The notes: a model not told the origin generated them from the sequence alone. A DNA stretch of 64,000 nt from Cercis canadensis (GCA_003255065.1 QAOA01000409.1:1-64000); one strand, 5' to 3'; shown: positions 23,403 through 37,380, numbered from the stretch's first letter. Program-made: numbers and translations.

Positions 23403-25984
23403 TAGTTACAATGCTAAGTCTCTCCTAACCGCCTATTCATCATTTTTGTAACAATCTAGATTCAAAATGATGAATTTTAACTTATATTTTCATTTTTCAG
23501 TTTCAGGTTCTCTTTAGCTATCTTGTATGTTGAGAAATATGTACAGTTCCTTAATTATTTTTACCAGCGAGATGGTTGACTAAGTGAAGATAAAGTAACT
23601 AGTTAAGGTAAATAGATGAAGCATATATATATGGTCTTAATATCTTGTGCTTCTGTCTCCTGGATGCTTCAATTTGAAGAACCCTAATTTTTAATGCTTG
23701 AAGAACCCTAAATCAAGTCATGAACACATATATACTTGATAAGATACGCAGGTTTATTAGAGTAAGATGAGTTATTAATTTATTACCCAAAATGGCATCT
23801 TATGAGTTTTTATCCAAGAAAAGAAAATTACTTATGAGTCGTCTCCCTGAATTCTGACTAAAATATTCCGTTTCTATGTGAAGTCTTATTTTATTCTTTG
23901 ATGAAAAGTATGTAAGTAATAGAAAGGGTAGTGTGAAATTAGGACGATGGAAACAAGAAAAAAATGTCAATATTTAAAATTATCAATAGTGATTGTTGGA
24001 GATTAGAAAGGGAGAAGTTGGAGGGAGTTGGATTGGCAATGTGTGGACAGGAAAAATAGAGATGACTGAGAAGAGGAGGGGAAAAGCTTCCCATGGTAAA
24101 AACTATCAATTTAGTCAATACTAATGAAATTAATTTGGAGAATGAGGTCGCAATTTATATTCTCATTTTCCCATATCTTTAACTAAAAATATCAAATTCT
24201 GTATTTATGACAAAAAAAAAAAAGAGAACCATTATTTTAACATCATATTTTGCTAATGTCATATCTTATTTAATGTTTAAATATAATATAAATTTAATTA
24301 CCCTTAATTAATATGAAATTTTTTTAACTTTTACTAAAAATTTTATATATGAAATGAGGATAAATTGGTTTATATTATATTTAAATATTAAATAGGGTGT
24401 GATATTAGTAAAATTGTTTTGTTCAGCAATTTTATATTACCAATTATTTAAGGAGTCATAGCTTGCCGTTTGAATCACTCTACTTTATAATGCAATAATT
24501 ATATTAATTTGATTTGTACATCTCAAAATACATATATGTTTGTGGATCATAGTAATAAACTGGTCCCTGCTGTAAAGATCGCTTGAAGATGGAAAAAGAT
24601 CTGAATAAATGATATATTTTGATAATGGCTCAAAGTTAAATCATTAAATCCCTTAGCAGAGCTTGGGGCTTTTAGTAAATTAAAATGGACATTATCTTTT
24701 GCTCACCAAATGATTGGAACTAAAAAAACTCCAAGCCACTCAATTCAGTTTTTCCTTTCTAGTGATTTCAATAATTTCCTCAGTTACCAGGTGTTGAAAC
24801 CAATCCTAATTAAGTTCCCAAGCACAAATTTAAATTATAATTAACCTTTTATATATATATATATTATTTATTTGAGATGGAGTTATGGGTGGGGATATAT
24901 GCTATCTTCTTTTTTTTTTTTTTAATGAGCTTAAACATATTTGATTATTGATTGAAAGAGGAATCTAAAGCAATTACATGAGACAAAATATGAGGCATTT
25001 CCTCTACCACACCACAGAGTCACTCCCTAAAACTCACTTTATGAAGAAATGATGAGCAACAACATATATGTATCCTTCAATAGAAAACAAAAAACTTAGC
25101 AAAGGAGAACTATATAATAGCACCATACAAGTATAAAGATATTACAGATAAAAGCTTCTAAGTGATTGACTTCACCAAAAGAAGCAGTCTCCCTCTACAA
25201 TCTGAAGATCATACTAGATAATCTTCGGTATTTTCCAAGTCTGTAATAGCATGCTTGAATATATAAAGAGTTTTAAAATTAATGATAGTTTATTTAAAGA
25301 GAAATATTATGTATACACCATAATTTCATATTATTCTTGTATTTCATACTACAGTAGGCCCTAATTGAATATTGACTACTCAAAAAAAAAAATTGAGTGA
25401 GTCCAATTAAAATTATAAGGTAATTGAGAAATGTAGTATAAAATTGCGGTCATATGGTGTATGAAAAAATACAACTCTTTGTAATGTTTTAGTTTCATTA
25501 TTTAAGTTCAAATTTAATCAAATAATAATCAAGTTTATTCGTGATCTTTCGAACTGAATATTACTCTATTTAATTCAAGCTTGAATAAAAATTGACAATT
25601 TTTTTTTTTTTTTGGCTGAACTCAAATTTTATTCAAATCGAGCTGAAATTGGCTCCAGTTCAATTTGAAATATTGAAATGCTGTAGATTTAGGTCCATTA
25701 GTTTACATCCCTAGCATAAAAGGTATCTGTAGTTTGGAACATATTTGAACTTGTGAGCTGTCGATTAGTAACTAAAAAAAAAAAAAAATAGGCATAAAAA
25801 AGTATAATTCTCCGCGTATCCTATGTATCATCCACTTATATATATACTTAGTCTTAGTACAATATAAGTATCCTATAAGTCAAAATATTATATTGGCTAC
25901 ACCCTCAATATCCACACCTGAGCTGTGTGTTGTGATGATGGTTGTTTTAAGCCTTATGGTGCATATAGATATAGACAAAAGCAA
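23403..25984. other. Intergenic DNA downstream of the GRAS gene
   Basis: 3'UTR followed by AT-rich sequence with homopolymer and TA runs (24852-24865, 24910-24923). No coding frames of note, no RNA gene recognised. Confidence 0.55.
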
Positions 25985-26215
25985 TTAATGGAAGTGGATT
26001 CCAAAATCTAAATGGTACAATGACTCATATGGAGGAGGATTCTAAGATATATAGCTTCCATTGTACATTGGAATTGAAGGGGAATCCAATTCCAGTGCAA
26101 GTCATTGACAGCATAAAATATTATGACTGAGCTGATTATTCTTTCTGGGCAACCGAGGCAGTGAGGCTGACCTTACATATGGATTTAGGAAAGTTCTCAG
26201 AAGTCAGAAGTTGTA
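25985..26215. repeat. Dispersed non-coding repeat, copy A
   Basis: Shares about 200 bp in the same orientation with 41715-41915: AAAATCTAAATGGTA..., AATTGAAGGGGAATC..., GTGCAAGTCATTGACAGCAT, GAAAGTTCTCAGAAGT. The copies are diverged and have no coding frame or terminal repeats that I can define. Confidence 0.65.
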
Positions 26216-26348
26216 TTTATTAGCTCAGTGTCTGTTGTGGGGTCGATTGTGAGGAGAGCACTTACAAATACTCTCTTCGTTATGTTAATAGAATATGTTC
26301 AGCTAAAGCAAAATAATGGCATAAGAAACAATAAATAAGGGGAAAAAC

Positions 26349-26795
26349 AATGGAAAGGTTTGTGGCATATAGCAATGACTTCACGATATTCATGTGTTTT
26401 CTTAACGAGCTGAGAAAATTATAAGAGTGAATTTTTGAAAATTTGTATAGTATTGATGATGTTTGAGTAAAAATAATACCTACTAGAGTAAAAAGATCAT
26501 AATGTCTTTACTTATATATCTCTACTTCCCCTTTCTAAGTCTCGTTTAAGTCTTTTAGGTTTCTCAACAATGGAAAGGTTGTGGTATATAGCAACAACTT
26601 TATGATATTCATGTGTTTTCTTAACGTGCTGAGAGAATTGAGAAAATTATAAGAATGAATTTTTGAAAATTTATATAGTGCGGATGATGTTCGAGTAAAA
26701 ATAATACCCTACTATAATAAAAAGATCATAATGTTTTTACTTATATATCTCTATTTCTCCTTTCTAACTCTCGTTTAAGTCTTTTACATTTTTCA
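26349..26795. repeat. 220-bp tandem duplication
   Basis: ATGGAAAGGTT...GTGG(C/T)ATATAGCAA starts at 26350 and 26570. The units share GATATTCATGTGTTTTCTTA, GAATTTTTGAAAATTT, AAAAGATCATAATGT and CTCGTTTAAGTCTTTTA. The copies are moderately diverged, so this is an old duplication. Confidence 0.8.
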
Positions 26796-28264
26796 ACTCT
26801 CTCTTTACTTCTTTAGGATTTCTTTTCTTTAGCTCACCTAAACTCCCACTCTCAAAATCACCAAACTAACTTCTGCATTGGAGGTGACGCTGGAGCACTA
26901 TAGCTTGGTCCTCCTTTAACCAAAGCATCGGAAGACAAACGTCTTCGCTGCTTTGCAAGTCCCCGGAGAACTTGTCTTCTTCAAATATTATCTGTGTTTG
27001 TATACTATTGAAATCTCAACCCTTAATCTTTTTATCTCAAAGATTTTTGGGTGCCATATGAGCTATAGCTCAGTGGCCATGTTATGTGTATTTGTGAATT
27101 TAAAAAAAATTGACGAAATAGTAATTTTTTAAAAAAATTCTTTCTATTTTTATTCTTTTAATTTATATCATATTATATATAAGGAAAAATGAAAAAAAAA
27201 AAAAAGTACTTTCCAGTTTTCTGGTTTCATTTCTTTCATGTCATTTCCTTTCCCATGTTTCTGACATGGACATAACTTGAAGAATGGATTTCATCTATTT
27301 GAATCCCTGCAAATCAGATTTTTCAAGTTCAGGACTTATCATTTTCATTGATTGATGCATCAAACAGAAGGATCTGAATTCTGAAAACCATTTCCAATAT
27401 GCTATTTTTTATTTATTTTTTTCAAACAAATGGACCTTATTTTTTGGCATATATATGAAACCAGAAAAAAGGAAAAACTTCTTAATTTCTTGCGATAACA
27501 AAATGAAATCCCAGTCAATAGTATAGTACTGCTAGCCCAATTAATCTATAAGCTAGAAAATAATAATAAATAATAACAAAAAAATGAAGAAAAATATTCA
27601 ATGAAGCAGCAAAAAGTAAATTATCCCAATTTTAGCAAGAAAAGGAAAAAAAGAAAGTGTAAACTAGGTCAACTTCCTATTGCCTTGGCCACCTTAAACA
27701 TAAACATAGTCGTTTTAACATTGGATTTTGAAGTTGAAGCATCTTATCTGTGTGTGCTGTACTGCACATGGATACACTCTTATCATTACGTTACAATTGA
27801 TTGATAGGTGCAAAATTGAAGTATAAGATTAAGACAGTTCAGTTGAGTTCAGTGGGAACTTGCTTGATTGTGCTTGTGCGCATATCCATCATTTCATTTT
27901 CATATCTTCTTTCTTTGCTTCGTTTTGATTTCAAATCTTTCTCTAATAGTCACCATGCCTCTCTCTAATCATCTTATCTACGTACAAATAACATGATTTT
28001 GTCTCCTCTAACTTTTACTTTTTATTTTTTAAAATTTTTTGTTAATGTAAATTCCTATGTTTGAGTTTGTGATTATAGGTGCATAAGTGAAAGGCACTTC
28101 AGAATACGAGTTGGGTTGGTTCAGCCTCAACTTGAATCCAATCCAATAACTTATTTTTTCTCTACTGGAAACCAACCCACCTTGTTGGGCTGCTTTTGTT
28201 TTCAAGTTTGGCCATTTTTAGATGCCCATCTCAATTTATCCAATACACACACACACAGAAGTAT

Positions 28265-28670
28265 AAACACAAACAATTGTTTCAAGATCGGAGTGCATCC
28301 GTAAAATTGCCTGATATGGGATTTAGTCTCAGTGCAAAAGCTTATCCGAGGATATTCTTGCTATTAAAATAAAAGAAAAAATATAAACCTAAGTTCACAA
28401 ATTTTGTTTATGAAGTATAAACTCTATATAAATCGACAAACAATTACACATTAGTTCACAAATTTTGCTTATGAAGTATAAACTCAAACAATTGCATCAA
28501 GTCGATGTGGAGTGCGCTCTTAAAATCGTTTGATGTGAGATTTAGTCTCAAAATTGATTTAAGAATATTCTTACGGTTAAAATAAAAAGAAAGAAAAGAG
28601 AAACGATTGAACTTAAGTTCACAAATTTTGTTTATGAAGTATAAACTCTATATAAATCAACAAACTTGTC
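28265..28670. repeat. Tandem repeat of about 215-bp units
   Basis: AACAATTG(T/C)(T/A)TCAAG... followed by GGAGTGC, GGGATTTAGTCTC/GAGATTTAGTCTC, AGGATATTCTTGC/AGAATATTCTTAC and TTCACAAATTTTGTTTATGAAGTATAAACTC occurs twice. A third partial copy of the TTCACAAATTTTG block lies between them at about 28455. Repeat origin unknown. Confidence 0.7.
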
Positions 28671-29140
28671 TATTGGAACAAATCGAAGACAAATTGGCAC
28701 AAACTCAAGTTGGATCAGCTGCAACTAATTCAGGACGCATTAGTGCAGGTGGTGTAAAAAGGAATGAAATTGGGAACTGGATTGTTGGATTCTCAAAAGA
28801 AAAAATTGAGACTAAAAGTGCATTTAGATAAAGAAACATTTTTTTTCTTAAAAATACTTAAAAAAGTTATGCTAAATAAAGTCTTCTCTATCTAAAGTCA
28901 CCCTAAGCCTGGTGAATCAAGCATAATTAAAAGCAATCCAAACTGGGCTTCAACTGATTCTAACACTGCAGGTACCTTCTCAAACCATCATTTGGGCACT
29001 CTCGTCAACAATTGCAGGTACCTTCTCTCATAGCTTGAAGGTTGGACAGCCACAAACATATTCAGGGAAGTAAATGGATGTGTAGACATGCTAGCTAACA
29101 GATGGCAAAGCTCAAAGGCCAAACTTTGTGTCTTTTGAAT
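28640..29140 (+). mobile_element. Retroelement RNase H-domain relic
   Basis: An open frame contains SGRISAGGVKRNEIGNWIVG and FSK, the beginning of plant LINE-associated RNase H domains (AGGVIRD..G.W..GF). About 230 bp later another frame reads TNIFREVNGCVDMLANRWQ and then stops, matching the end of the same domain (HIFREAN.CAD.LA). The middle is missing or frameshifted. The following sequence with CTTTTGTAACTCTCGC resembles the usual 3' end of these elements. Confidence 0.6.
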
Positions 29141-30099
29141 ATTTCCCTTCTTTTGTAACTCTCGCTTATTTGCATCACCAGCTCAGAATATGTATAATGT
29201 GTACACATCATTGTAAACACTTACTGTTGTTTAAAAGATCTACTCTATTTTCTACCCAAAAATAAAACTTTATATTTATCTAGTTCCCACGTATATATCT
29301 CCACAAAATGAATGTTTCTGGTTTCAATAGAAGAAATTTTAAATGGAATGAAAGGACTTGAAAGAGAATTGAGATGAGTAGTAAAGGAGTCATGAAACTT
29401 GCTTCTTGTGTTGTGCTACTCAATCGGGCTTCAGTAAGAGGAAGATGCATAAGGTGAAATTTTTTTTCCTTAGTCCTTAACATATATTTTTTTTTTCAAA
29501 ATCTCACACTATTTAGTCTTAATGAATTTACACACAAGATTTTTGTGACAGAACTAAATGCTCAATTATTGAGATGTCTTCACTAATAAAACATTAGCTA
29601 AGGGGTATTATGGCATTGATTACACTTTTATGCCTTTAACTCAGAACTTAACAATTTAAGGTTTTTTTTTTTTTTTTTTNTTTTTTTTTTTTTTATGAGA
29701 CTTGACAATTCAAAGTTGGAGCAAGGAACATGTTTTCTTAAAATACAATGGAGGGAAAAAAAATTATTCTTATTATTTTTCTTGCAATTAGGAGATCTGT
29801 TTTTGGGGGGAAAAAAAAATCACGCCAAATTCATTTTCATAATGAAATAAATACAAATATACTATGCGGCGGTAACGCCAACTGCTTAGCTAGATAGCCG
29901 TTGCACAGTATTAGAAAATACAAACGGTCACCTTTTACAAAGATTCAAAATCAAAAAGAGCAGCAAAACCAAAAACCCTTCAGTTCCCTCTGAAAACTCT
30001 AATTTCAAAAGAGAAAATTCTCTCTCTATAATAACCCTTCTCTTATACCCGCTTCCCTCATTTCTCTCAGGAAATTTGACAAACAGCTTAGCCCCATCA
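29141..30099. other. Intergenic DNA and promoter region of the PS1-like gene
   Basis: Contains a T-run interrupted by an N (29662-29694, N at 29680) and other homopolymers. The last 200 bp, with CTCTCTCTATAATAACCC near 30020, is probably the leader of the gene starting at 30100. Nothing else recognised. Confidence 0.5.
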
Positions 30100-33000
30100 A
30101 TGGCTGATCAAGAAGAGGGGAAAATCCCAGTGTTCACGGTGCTCAAGAACGGCGCAATCCTCAAGAACATCTTCATCGTCAACAAACCCCCACCACCAAT
30201 TTCAATCTCCCAACCTAAATCCATGGCTTCGGTTCCAGATCATGAAGAGGTCTTGCTCGTTGGTCGACACCCCGATTGCAACATCATGCTCACCCACCCT
30301 AGCATTAGCCGATTCCACCTCGAGATTCTATCCAAACCCTCTTCGCAGAAGCTCTTCCTGGTCGATTTACAATCTGGTAATTCATTTCTAGCCCTAGATG
30401 TTCCATTTTCTTTTTTTGGTTTTCAATTCCTTCTGGGTTTTTGATTCTTGATTGGTTCTTGGTTTTGGGGCAGTGCATGGGACATGGGTATCGGGGAGGA
30501 AACTTGAGTCTGGGGTGAAGGTGGAGCTGAAGGAAGGTGACACCTTGAGAATTGGTGGTTCAAGTAGGGTTTATCGGCTGCATTGGATTTGTATAAGCCG
30601 TGCATATGATTTGGAAATTCCATTTGTTTCGGAGTTAGATGTGACTATGGCTGTAGAAAAAGAGGAGGAAGATGCAGTACCTGAAGAAGAAAAGGTAGAG
30701 CTAGTGCAGGTACGAATTTAAACTAATATAAGTGGAGACTTAGAATGCCCACGAGGTGTTCATGATATTGTTCTTGATTAAATTTCATCTCTTTCGTTTT
30801 TTTTTTTTTTTTCCTTTTTATTTTCTAGCTTTATGGGATTAAATAGGATGAAAATTATCTGAGAATTTAAATAGACATTGAAAGAGACGGAGCGTTGGTA
30901 GATGTATTAAGTAAATAGAGGTCAAGGGCCTGTAAATGATGTTTATGATCTTTATTCTTCTCTTCTTTGGCCTGCAGAATGGGGTTCTTTGTTCAGTAGA
31001 TAATGAGGAAATTCAATCACTGGATTCAATTCTGGAGTCTATAGATTCTTTATTCACTGATGAGAATTCAGAACTAACTGCAAAGAGGATGATTCCATTA
31101 GCACCTCCAGTGCCAGAAGTCATGATTTCTGTTTCTTGTGGCGAAGAAGGGAAGAGCCCATCCAAAGATGATCTCCAGGATGGAACAAGTTTTATGTTCT
31201 CATGTTGGCCCTTTGGAACTGAAACATCAAATTTGCCTTTAACCTCTGAGAGTCAAAACAAACAGTGTGACTTAGTTAACCAAGTCCTTTCAGCTCGTTA
31301 TATAGAGTCAGTTGTTCAAATGTCTGATTTTTCTGTAGACTTGGAATCTGAGTCTCACGTGGAGGAGGAAAATGAGACTTATTCTGAAGCAGAGAAGTCC
31401 AAGGAAACTATAGTTCTAAGTCCGTTGAGAGAATATTTGACAGAGTGCCCATCTTCACTTCTTGTGGAAGCTATTCAAGGAACCGAAATGCAGCAATTGG
31501 AAGGTGTAATCCATAGCCCACCAGATTTATGTACTTCACAATTACTACCTAGTATGCAAGAGACTTCCTTTAAAAAGCATAGTTCCAACTTGCTTATGAA
31601 TCTGGATCCTGCTTCTTTTGATGAAAGAAGTGCAGCAGCTGCCGCTGAGATGCCTACAGAAACTGAATTTGAATGCACGTTGACAAATAATGACAGAGTT
31701 AAAGATATTTTAACAACTGGAGCAGACAATCTCATAACCGAGTACACATCTATGCTAGTAGAGGAAGCTATTCTTGGTACCAGATTTCAACATGTCAATA
31801 CTGTTGAAGAACAGATTCCTATGGATTCACTATCTGATGGAGAGGTACAAGAAAAGTGTTGGAAAGAGCAAAAGTTGGTGGCATATTCAAATGCTACTTC
31901 TTGTTGCGAGCAAGGGCAGTCAATGCTTGTAGTTCAAGATATGGGACATAAGTCCACAGATACCGTCTCTCCCATATCTCTTCCAGCAGAATCAGTGAAT
32001 TCATCATTGGCTGAGGGAGCTATTTTTGCAATTGCAACCAAGGAAGAGAACCGGGCTCCGCAATCTCCTATTGCTGTGGCAGGATGCTCTGAGATGAAAA
32101 TACATGAAAGCTGTGTTGAAACAAAGGAGAAAAACTCAACCTCTGGTAATATTTGGTCAAGAAGAGGTAAAGCCGCTAGTGCTCCTCAGATTCGAAGCAG
32201 CAAGAGTAGATTTAAGAGCAAAGCTAAAGTTGACACTGAAGTTGAAATGATTTATGAGAAGGATATCATAAATAAAACAATTTCAAAGGATCTTTTCTCC
32301 GTTTTAGATAGGGAAGAAGAGGAAGTTTTCACTCCAGATAAGGAAAACTTCAGTCCAAATACACTTCAATTGCGGTTTCTGAAAGAGAAGGGTAAATTAG
32401 AAGAAATTAAACATTCAAAGTCACATGAGTCACGCAATTCAAAGGTTAATGTTAGCCCCAATATCTTCCTAAATGAAAGCATGAGCCCCACTGCAGATAA
32501 AGAGAACCAAACTCCAAGAGTTGCCCAAGAAAAGAAGTTGGGAAGAAAACCCTTTGGTCGTCATAACAAGTTGGATCAAGGGCAAGATATGATGGCATTG
32601 AAGAACAGAGTCGAAAGAGCACCCTTCAAATCTCTAATGAACTCCGGAAGCAAGAACAAATCAGAGACATCTGGTGGTCCTGCTTCTGCTGCGAAAAGCA
32701 TCAATGCCAGTAATTCTGTACAAATTTTAGACAAGCGCACTAACCATACTGTAAGTTGACATAAAATGTATTGTACAAGTGGTTTAAGAGTTCATTAACT
32801 GTATATTCTTACATCTATTTCATTAGCAGCACATTGGTCTCCCGCAAAGCACAAACTGGGATATGGTTGTGGACACTGCTTCTCTTCTGAACAAGGAGTC
32901 AAGGAAAGCTCTACAGCTTTTACGAGGTCTTAAGAGGACTCGTTTAATCATTCCACGACTGGGTAATGAGTTTCAAAACGTTTTATGACTTAAATTTTTT

Positions 33001-33803
33001 TTTTTTTTTTTTTGAGATGATAAGCTGTTGTTTCTAACAGACGTAGTTCTCACTCTTTTTATCAGTCATAAGGGAACTAGACAATATGAAGCATCAATTT
33101 AGTATTTTCAGAAGAACCTCAGAGGCTTCTTTGGTATTGGAATGGATTGAGGAATGCATGGTGGAGACTAAGTGGTGGATTCATGTCCAAAGCTCAATGG
33201 AGGAGGAAAGGCTGATCGCTCCAACTCCACGTGCTTCTCCTCAGACTGAATTTAGTGAAAAGGGTTGGACTTTTCCCTGTTGGACTGGAAGCTCACAGCC
33301 CCTTTCATCCCACAAGAGCTTAATGGAAATTGTTTCACCAACAGCAGAGGATCAAATTCTTGACTGTGCTCTTTTATATAGAAGAAAGCAGAATCATGGA
33401 CAACTTGTCCTGCTCAGCGACGATGTCACTTTGAAAATCAAATCCATGGCAGAGGTATAATTCTTCTACTACTTTGACATCTGCCTCTTGTTTTATCTCT
33501 TGACATTAACTGTCCTCATCTCATACTGCAAAAACTTAACATGCTCTCTGACTGCTGCAGGGGTTGCTATGCGAGACAGTGCAGGAATTTCGCGAGAGTC
33601 TAGTGAATCCCTTCTCTGAGAGGTTCCTGTGGGCCAACAGCTCTCCTCGAGGATTGACTTGGTCTTGTCAAGATGATGTAGTCTTGAGGGAGAAATATTC
33701 CCGTAACCCTTTAAGGAAATCATCCAAGGGAGAAGGTGCAAGGGGTCTGAAGCTCATTCTGCTTCACAATTCTCATTATGGCAAGATCAGTTCTGCCCGC
33801 TGA
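30100..33803 (+). CDS. PS1: FHA- and PIN-domain protein, PARALLEL SPINDLE 1-like
   Basis: Plant PS1 controls spindle orientation in meiosis II, and its loss gives unreduced pollen in Arabidopsis; function here is inferred by similarity. Exons: 30100-30376, 30474-30709, 30978-32750, 32827-32962, 33066-33454, 33561-33803 (1017 aa, GT-AG introns, no stops). The start is the ATG in ATCAATGGCTGATC. The N-terminal FHA domain (about 50-125) shows GRHPDC, SISRFHLEI and VHGTWVSG, the phosphothreonine-binding loops. A long acidic, low-complexity middle is encoded by the 1.8-kb exon 3. The C-terminal PIN domain (about 765-1017) begins NWDMVVDTASLL and continues VIRELDNM, QILDCAL and LLSDDVTLKIKS, keeping acidic residues typical of PIN nucleases. 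Exon 4 has a tandem TAGCAG acceptor. Recalled Arabidopsis counterpart: AT1G34355. Confidence 0.9.
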
Positions 33804-36417
33804 ACAGTTTAGTTTTACCCTGTATTCTCATTGGCATTTAATGTATATATAATAATCCAATTACCTCGACTATTTACACTAATTTGTCTTCACTAAAATG
33901 TTGCTCTTGCCCCACAACCCCACTACCAGGGTGGATCTAAAAAATAACTTTTAAATGTAACTATGTATAGTTTTATAGTTATCCAGAAAATAATAATTAT
34001 AAAAAAATAAATCCTTAATAATTCATAATTGTATTATAGGTTAAATTTTGAATTCAAAAAATTATAAGAATAAATAAACACACAATACATTTTGTAAAAT
34101 ACTACGAAAAGATTTTTTTTTTTTTCTTTTTGGTAAGAAAATAAATTTTTTTTTTTGTTCAAGAGAGATAAGAATATGCATAGAACTATAAATTATTATT
34201 AATAATTGTTATTTGATCTAGTTAACTGATAAGTTTATGTTCTTGCTATGGCTTTGAATTTTATAACGGAAGACAAGATTGCTATTTGAACTTCCCATTT
34301 TACACTAGAAGCTTAAATACTTTATTTTAAAATGTTAATGAAAAATGAGTAAGATGTAGGGAACTTTCTTTAATTTTAGCTTAAATGTGAAAAAAATTCC
34401 TAAGGTTTAAAAAGGTGGAAGAAACCCTTAAGCTTTACAATTTGTGCAAAAAAAGCTTACGTCCATATTTTTATTAATTCATGTACAGAACTACTATGTT
34501 TCACTCATGTGAGGGCTCTCCTTTCTAATAACTTTTTTTTTTTTTGTACTTTTGGNACTTTTGACTATGACTCTAAATTTGAATACAAAACCCACAAGCC
34601 TTGAGGACGACTTCAGTATCACTCAATTATAAACTATTTGATCATTTCTAATAACTCTAATCCCTAATTAAAAATAATTAAGTATAAAAATATTTAAAAG
34701 TAAGAAAAAATCATAGTTCAAGAAAAATCTAAATTATAATTAATCTAATTGTTCCATTCAGTTTATTCCTATACCCAAATTAAAGTGTGGTACTAAATCA
34801 CTTATAAGTATAACCTAGGAAAGTGCTTATACTTAGCAAAAGTAAGAAAATTTAGTACTATTAACTTAGTGTTAAAAGTAAAAGGAAGAAACTTTCAAAA
34901 ACTTTTACCATAAAATGAGCCATGTAGTCACGCATAAATCTCAACATCAATTTTGATTTTGACCTTCACTTGTTGCACATTTCAACAAACATGTTATGTG
35001 CGTAAAAGTCATTGCTCCTAGCTGTTTGTACACCAACATGGTACGCATGTTGCCCTTGATTTGCTTCAATTGAGATTTGAGAGAATGAAACTCTTAATTC
35101 TCTAGGTTTGGATCATGTGTGCCTTTTGCTTAAAAATTCAAATCAACTATGTCAATACAGCGTGGTAGGCAAGAATACGGCAATAACAGAGAGGTTAACT
35201 CTTGAACATCCCATTTGACCGAAAGTCAATATGCTCAATAATAAATAAACAACTAAGTGGCGGATTTATGTATAAGGAACATGAAATAATTTTTAATGAC
35301 TCTATATATCATTTAATATAAAGTTACTCCCATTAAAAATATAAAATTGCATCAACTACTTCTCACTACCACAAAATGTGTGGCTTATATGTGGTTAAAT
35401 ATTGTCATGAATCTCATACTTTTTTCACAAACAAAATTGAGTTCGGTCAAATTTGTAAAGTCAAGATTTAATTGAGACCAAATAGTAAAAAAAAATGTTA
35501 AAGAAAATGTACTATTATGTATAATATATTCATTTCTCTTTAAATATTTTTTTATATATACATATAAATTTCTTAGATATTTTGGAGGAATAGAGGTGAT
35601 AAGCTTTTAGACTCAATTCCCATACCGTTTATTTGGAACGATCTCCAACGTCCATTAGAGAGAAGAATTAGTATAAATAAATGAGGCTTCTCATTTAGCA
35701 AAAACAACTAAGAAGCTAATTGTGTAAAGGATTCATTGAATTAATACAAGTTCTTATTTTTCTTTGTTACCACCATTCCTAGTTCGTGAGTGAGGCTAAT
35801 TTAGTCTTCTCAAGAGGGTTAAGAAATGCTAAGTATCAGTGTAGTTGCATTAGAGTTTGTCCATTGTCAATTTTTGTAAAATTATCCCCACTAAATATTA
35901 AGCAATATTCAAACAACATTCATGAACTCCAGTGCATAAAATTTCTAGATTTGCCCCAGCTCATTGGCTATTATATGCCACTGACATTCATGGGCCATTG
36001 TTTGATGGTAAGCCATTTATGGCGTCCACTAACACTATCCTACCATATTGGAGTGCAATTTGAAGCTATAATGCTCTGATGTGTCCATTTTGTAGAGCAG
36101 ACACGGCATTAGAAGTCAAGACGCAATTGCACAATAATATTTTTGATCTTTTATATCAAAATTTTAGAACACTGTCACAGAAATAATAAAACATTAGTTA
36201 GATCTGTGTTTTGCATTATTGGAAGATATAAACATTTTCTTAGGGAATTTTTGGTTATTATACAGTAAACGGAGGAAAGTGGGTTGAGAAGCAGAAATGA
36301 TACATTCCATCCAAATAAGGAACATAGATAGGTGGATCTTACTCAAGCTCAAAGGCCACATAATTTTAAATATTCTCAGGCACCGAGGTTTGAAAGAATA
36401 AAAGCTTCAAGAAAATC
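33804..36417. other. Intergenic DNA between PS1-like gene and foldback element
   Basis: 3'UTR of the PS1-like gene, then AT-rich sequence. An N at 34556 sits between near copies of ACTTTTGG and ACTTTTGA. A frame at 35786-36079 is not recognisable. No RNA genes seen. Confidence 0.5.
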
Positions 36418-37380
36418 AAGTTTAGTTGCACTTTTATTCTTTATATTTTGAAACAAGTTTTTTAGTCATTGATGTTTTACAAAATGAACGAAATGCACAA
36501 AAAGTTTTAACTCCGTTTTAAAACTAACGGATTAGGTTGACATGGCACCCATGTGGCATGACCATGAAAGTAAAAAAAAAAAAAAATCACATGATTCTTA
36601 ATTTTGCAATTAAGCCCTATGGTTTTTTTTTTGAGTTAAGTTTAATAGGGTCACACGTGTAGCAAACATAGGTATAAGTGAACAAATTAAAAAATGTTTA
36701 AAATAAAAAGATGTTTATCTTCTCAACTAGGCTATAGATCAATTGGTTATAAGACTCTCATCACAAGAAAAGAATCTTGTATTTGAGGCCTCTCATTGAC
36801 AAAATAGAAGTCTCAAATTGTTCTCTCACACAAAGTTATAATTATAAGTGTTTCGATAACAGAACACTAGGAGTAGAGATAGCTCACCTTAGATTTAACA
36901 AGTTTGACTTCATTCAAAAGTTGAGTTAAGCTCTGATTCCTAGGTTACTAAAATAATAATAGTAATAATAATAATAAATGTTAACCTTATGCTGATATGA
37001 TATAAAGGACCATCTCCTCGTTACTGTCTTACGCAAATTAGCAGATGATTGTTAAACCAAAGCCTTGAATCCGTGTTTCAATCGCACATTTCATTCCTCT
37101 TCGCTAATCTTATTGTGAGCACTAAGGGTTTTCTTATAGCGAGAATTGGGAACGATTTTCTGGTTAAGATTGGAGGGAGGAGTCATGTGAACAAAAAAAT
37201 AATTTTTATTTCCACATCAATGCCACATGCCTAATCCATTAGTTTTTGGACGGAATTAAACCCTCTGTGCATTTTGTCTATTTTGTGAAACTTGAGGGAT
37301 TAAAAATTTCCATTTCAAAACAAGGAGACTGAAATGTTCATATGATTAAAATAGGAGAACCAAAAATGCAATTAAGCCTT
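36418..37380. mobile_element. Second foldback/long-TIR element
   Basis: Arms at about 36418-36590 and 37185-37380 are diverged inverted copies: TTTAGTTGCACTTTTATTCT pairs with GCAATTAAGCCTT..., and AACGAAATGCACAAAAAG, CTAACGGATTAGG and CATGTGGCAT all have complements in the right arm. The interior of about 600 bp has no gene but contains a tRNA-like stretch (about 36735-36805: GATCAATTGGTTATAAGAC ... GTATTTGAGGCC). That suggests a nested SINE relic. Same structural class as the element at 1-1802, without captured exons. Confidence 0.7.

Noticed and set aside
26349..28670. Repeats considered as a CRISPR-like or regulatory array
   Set aside because: Units are long (215-220 bp), few and diverged; this is a plant nuclear genome and the pattern is ordinary tandem duplication.
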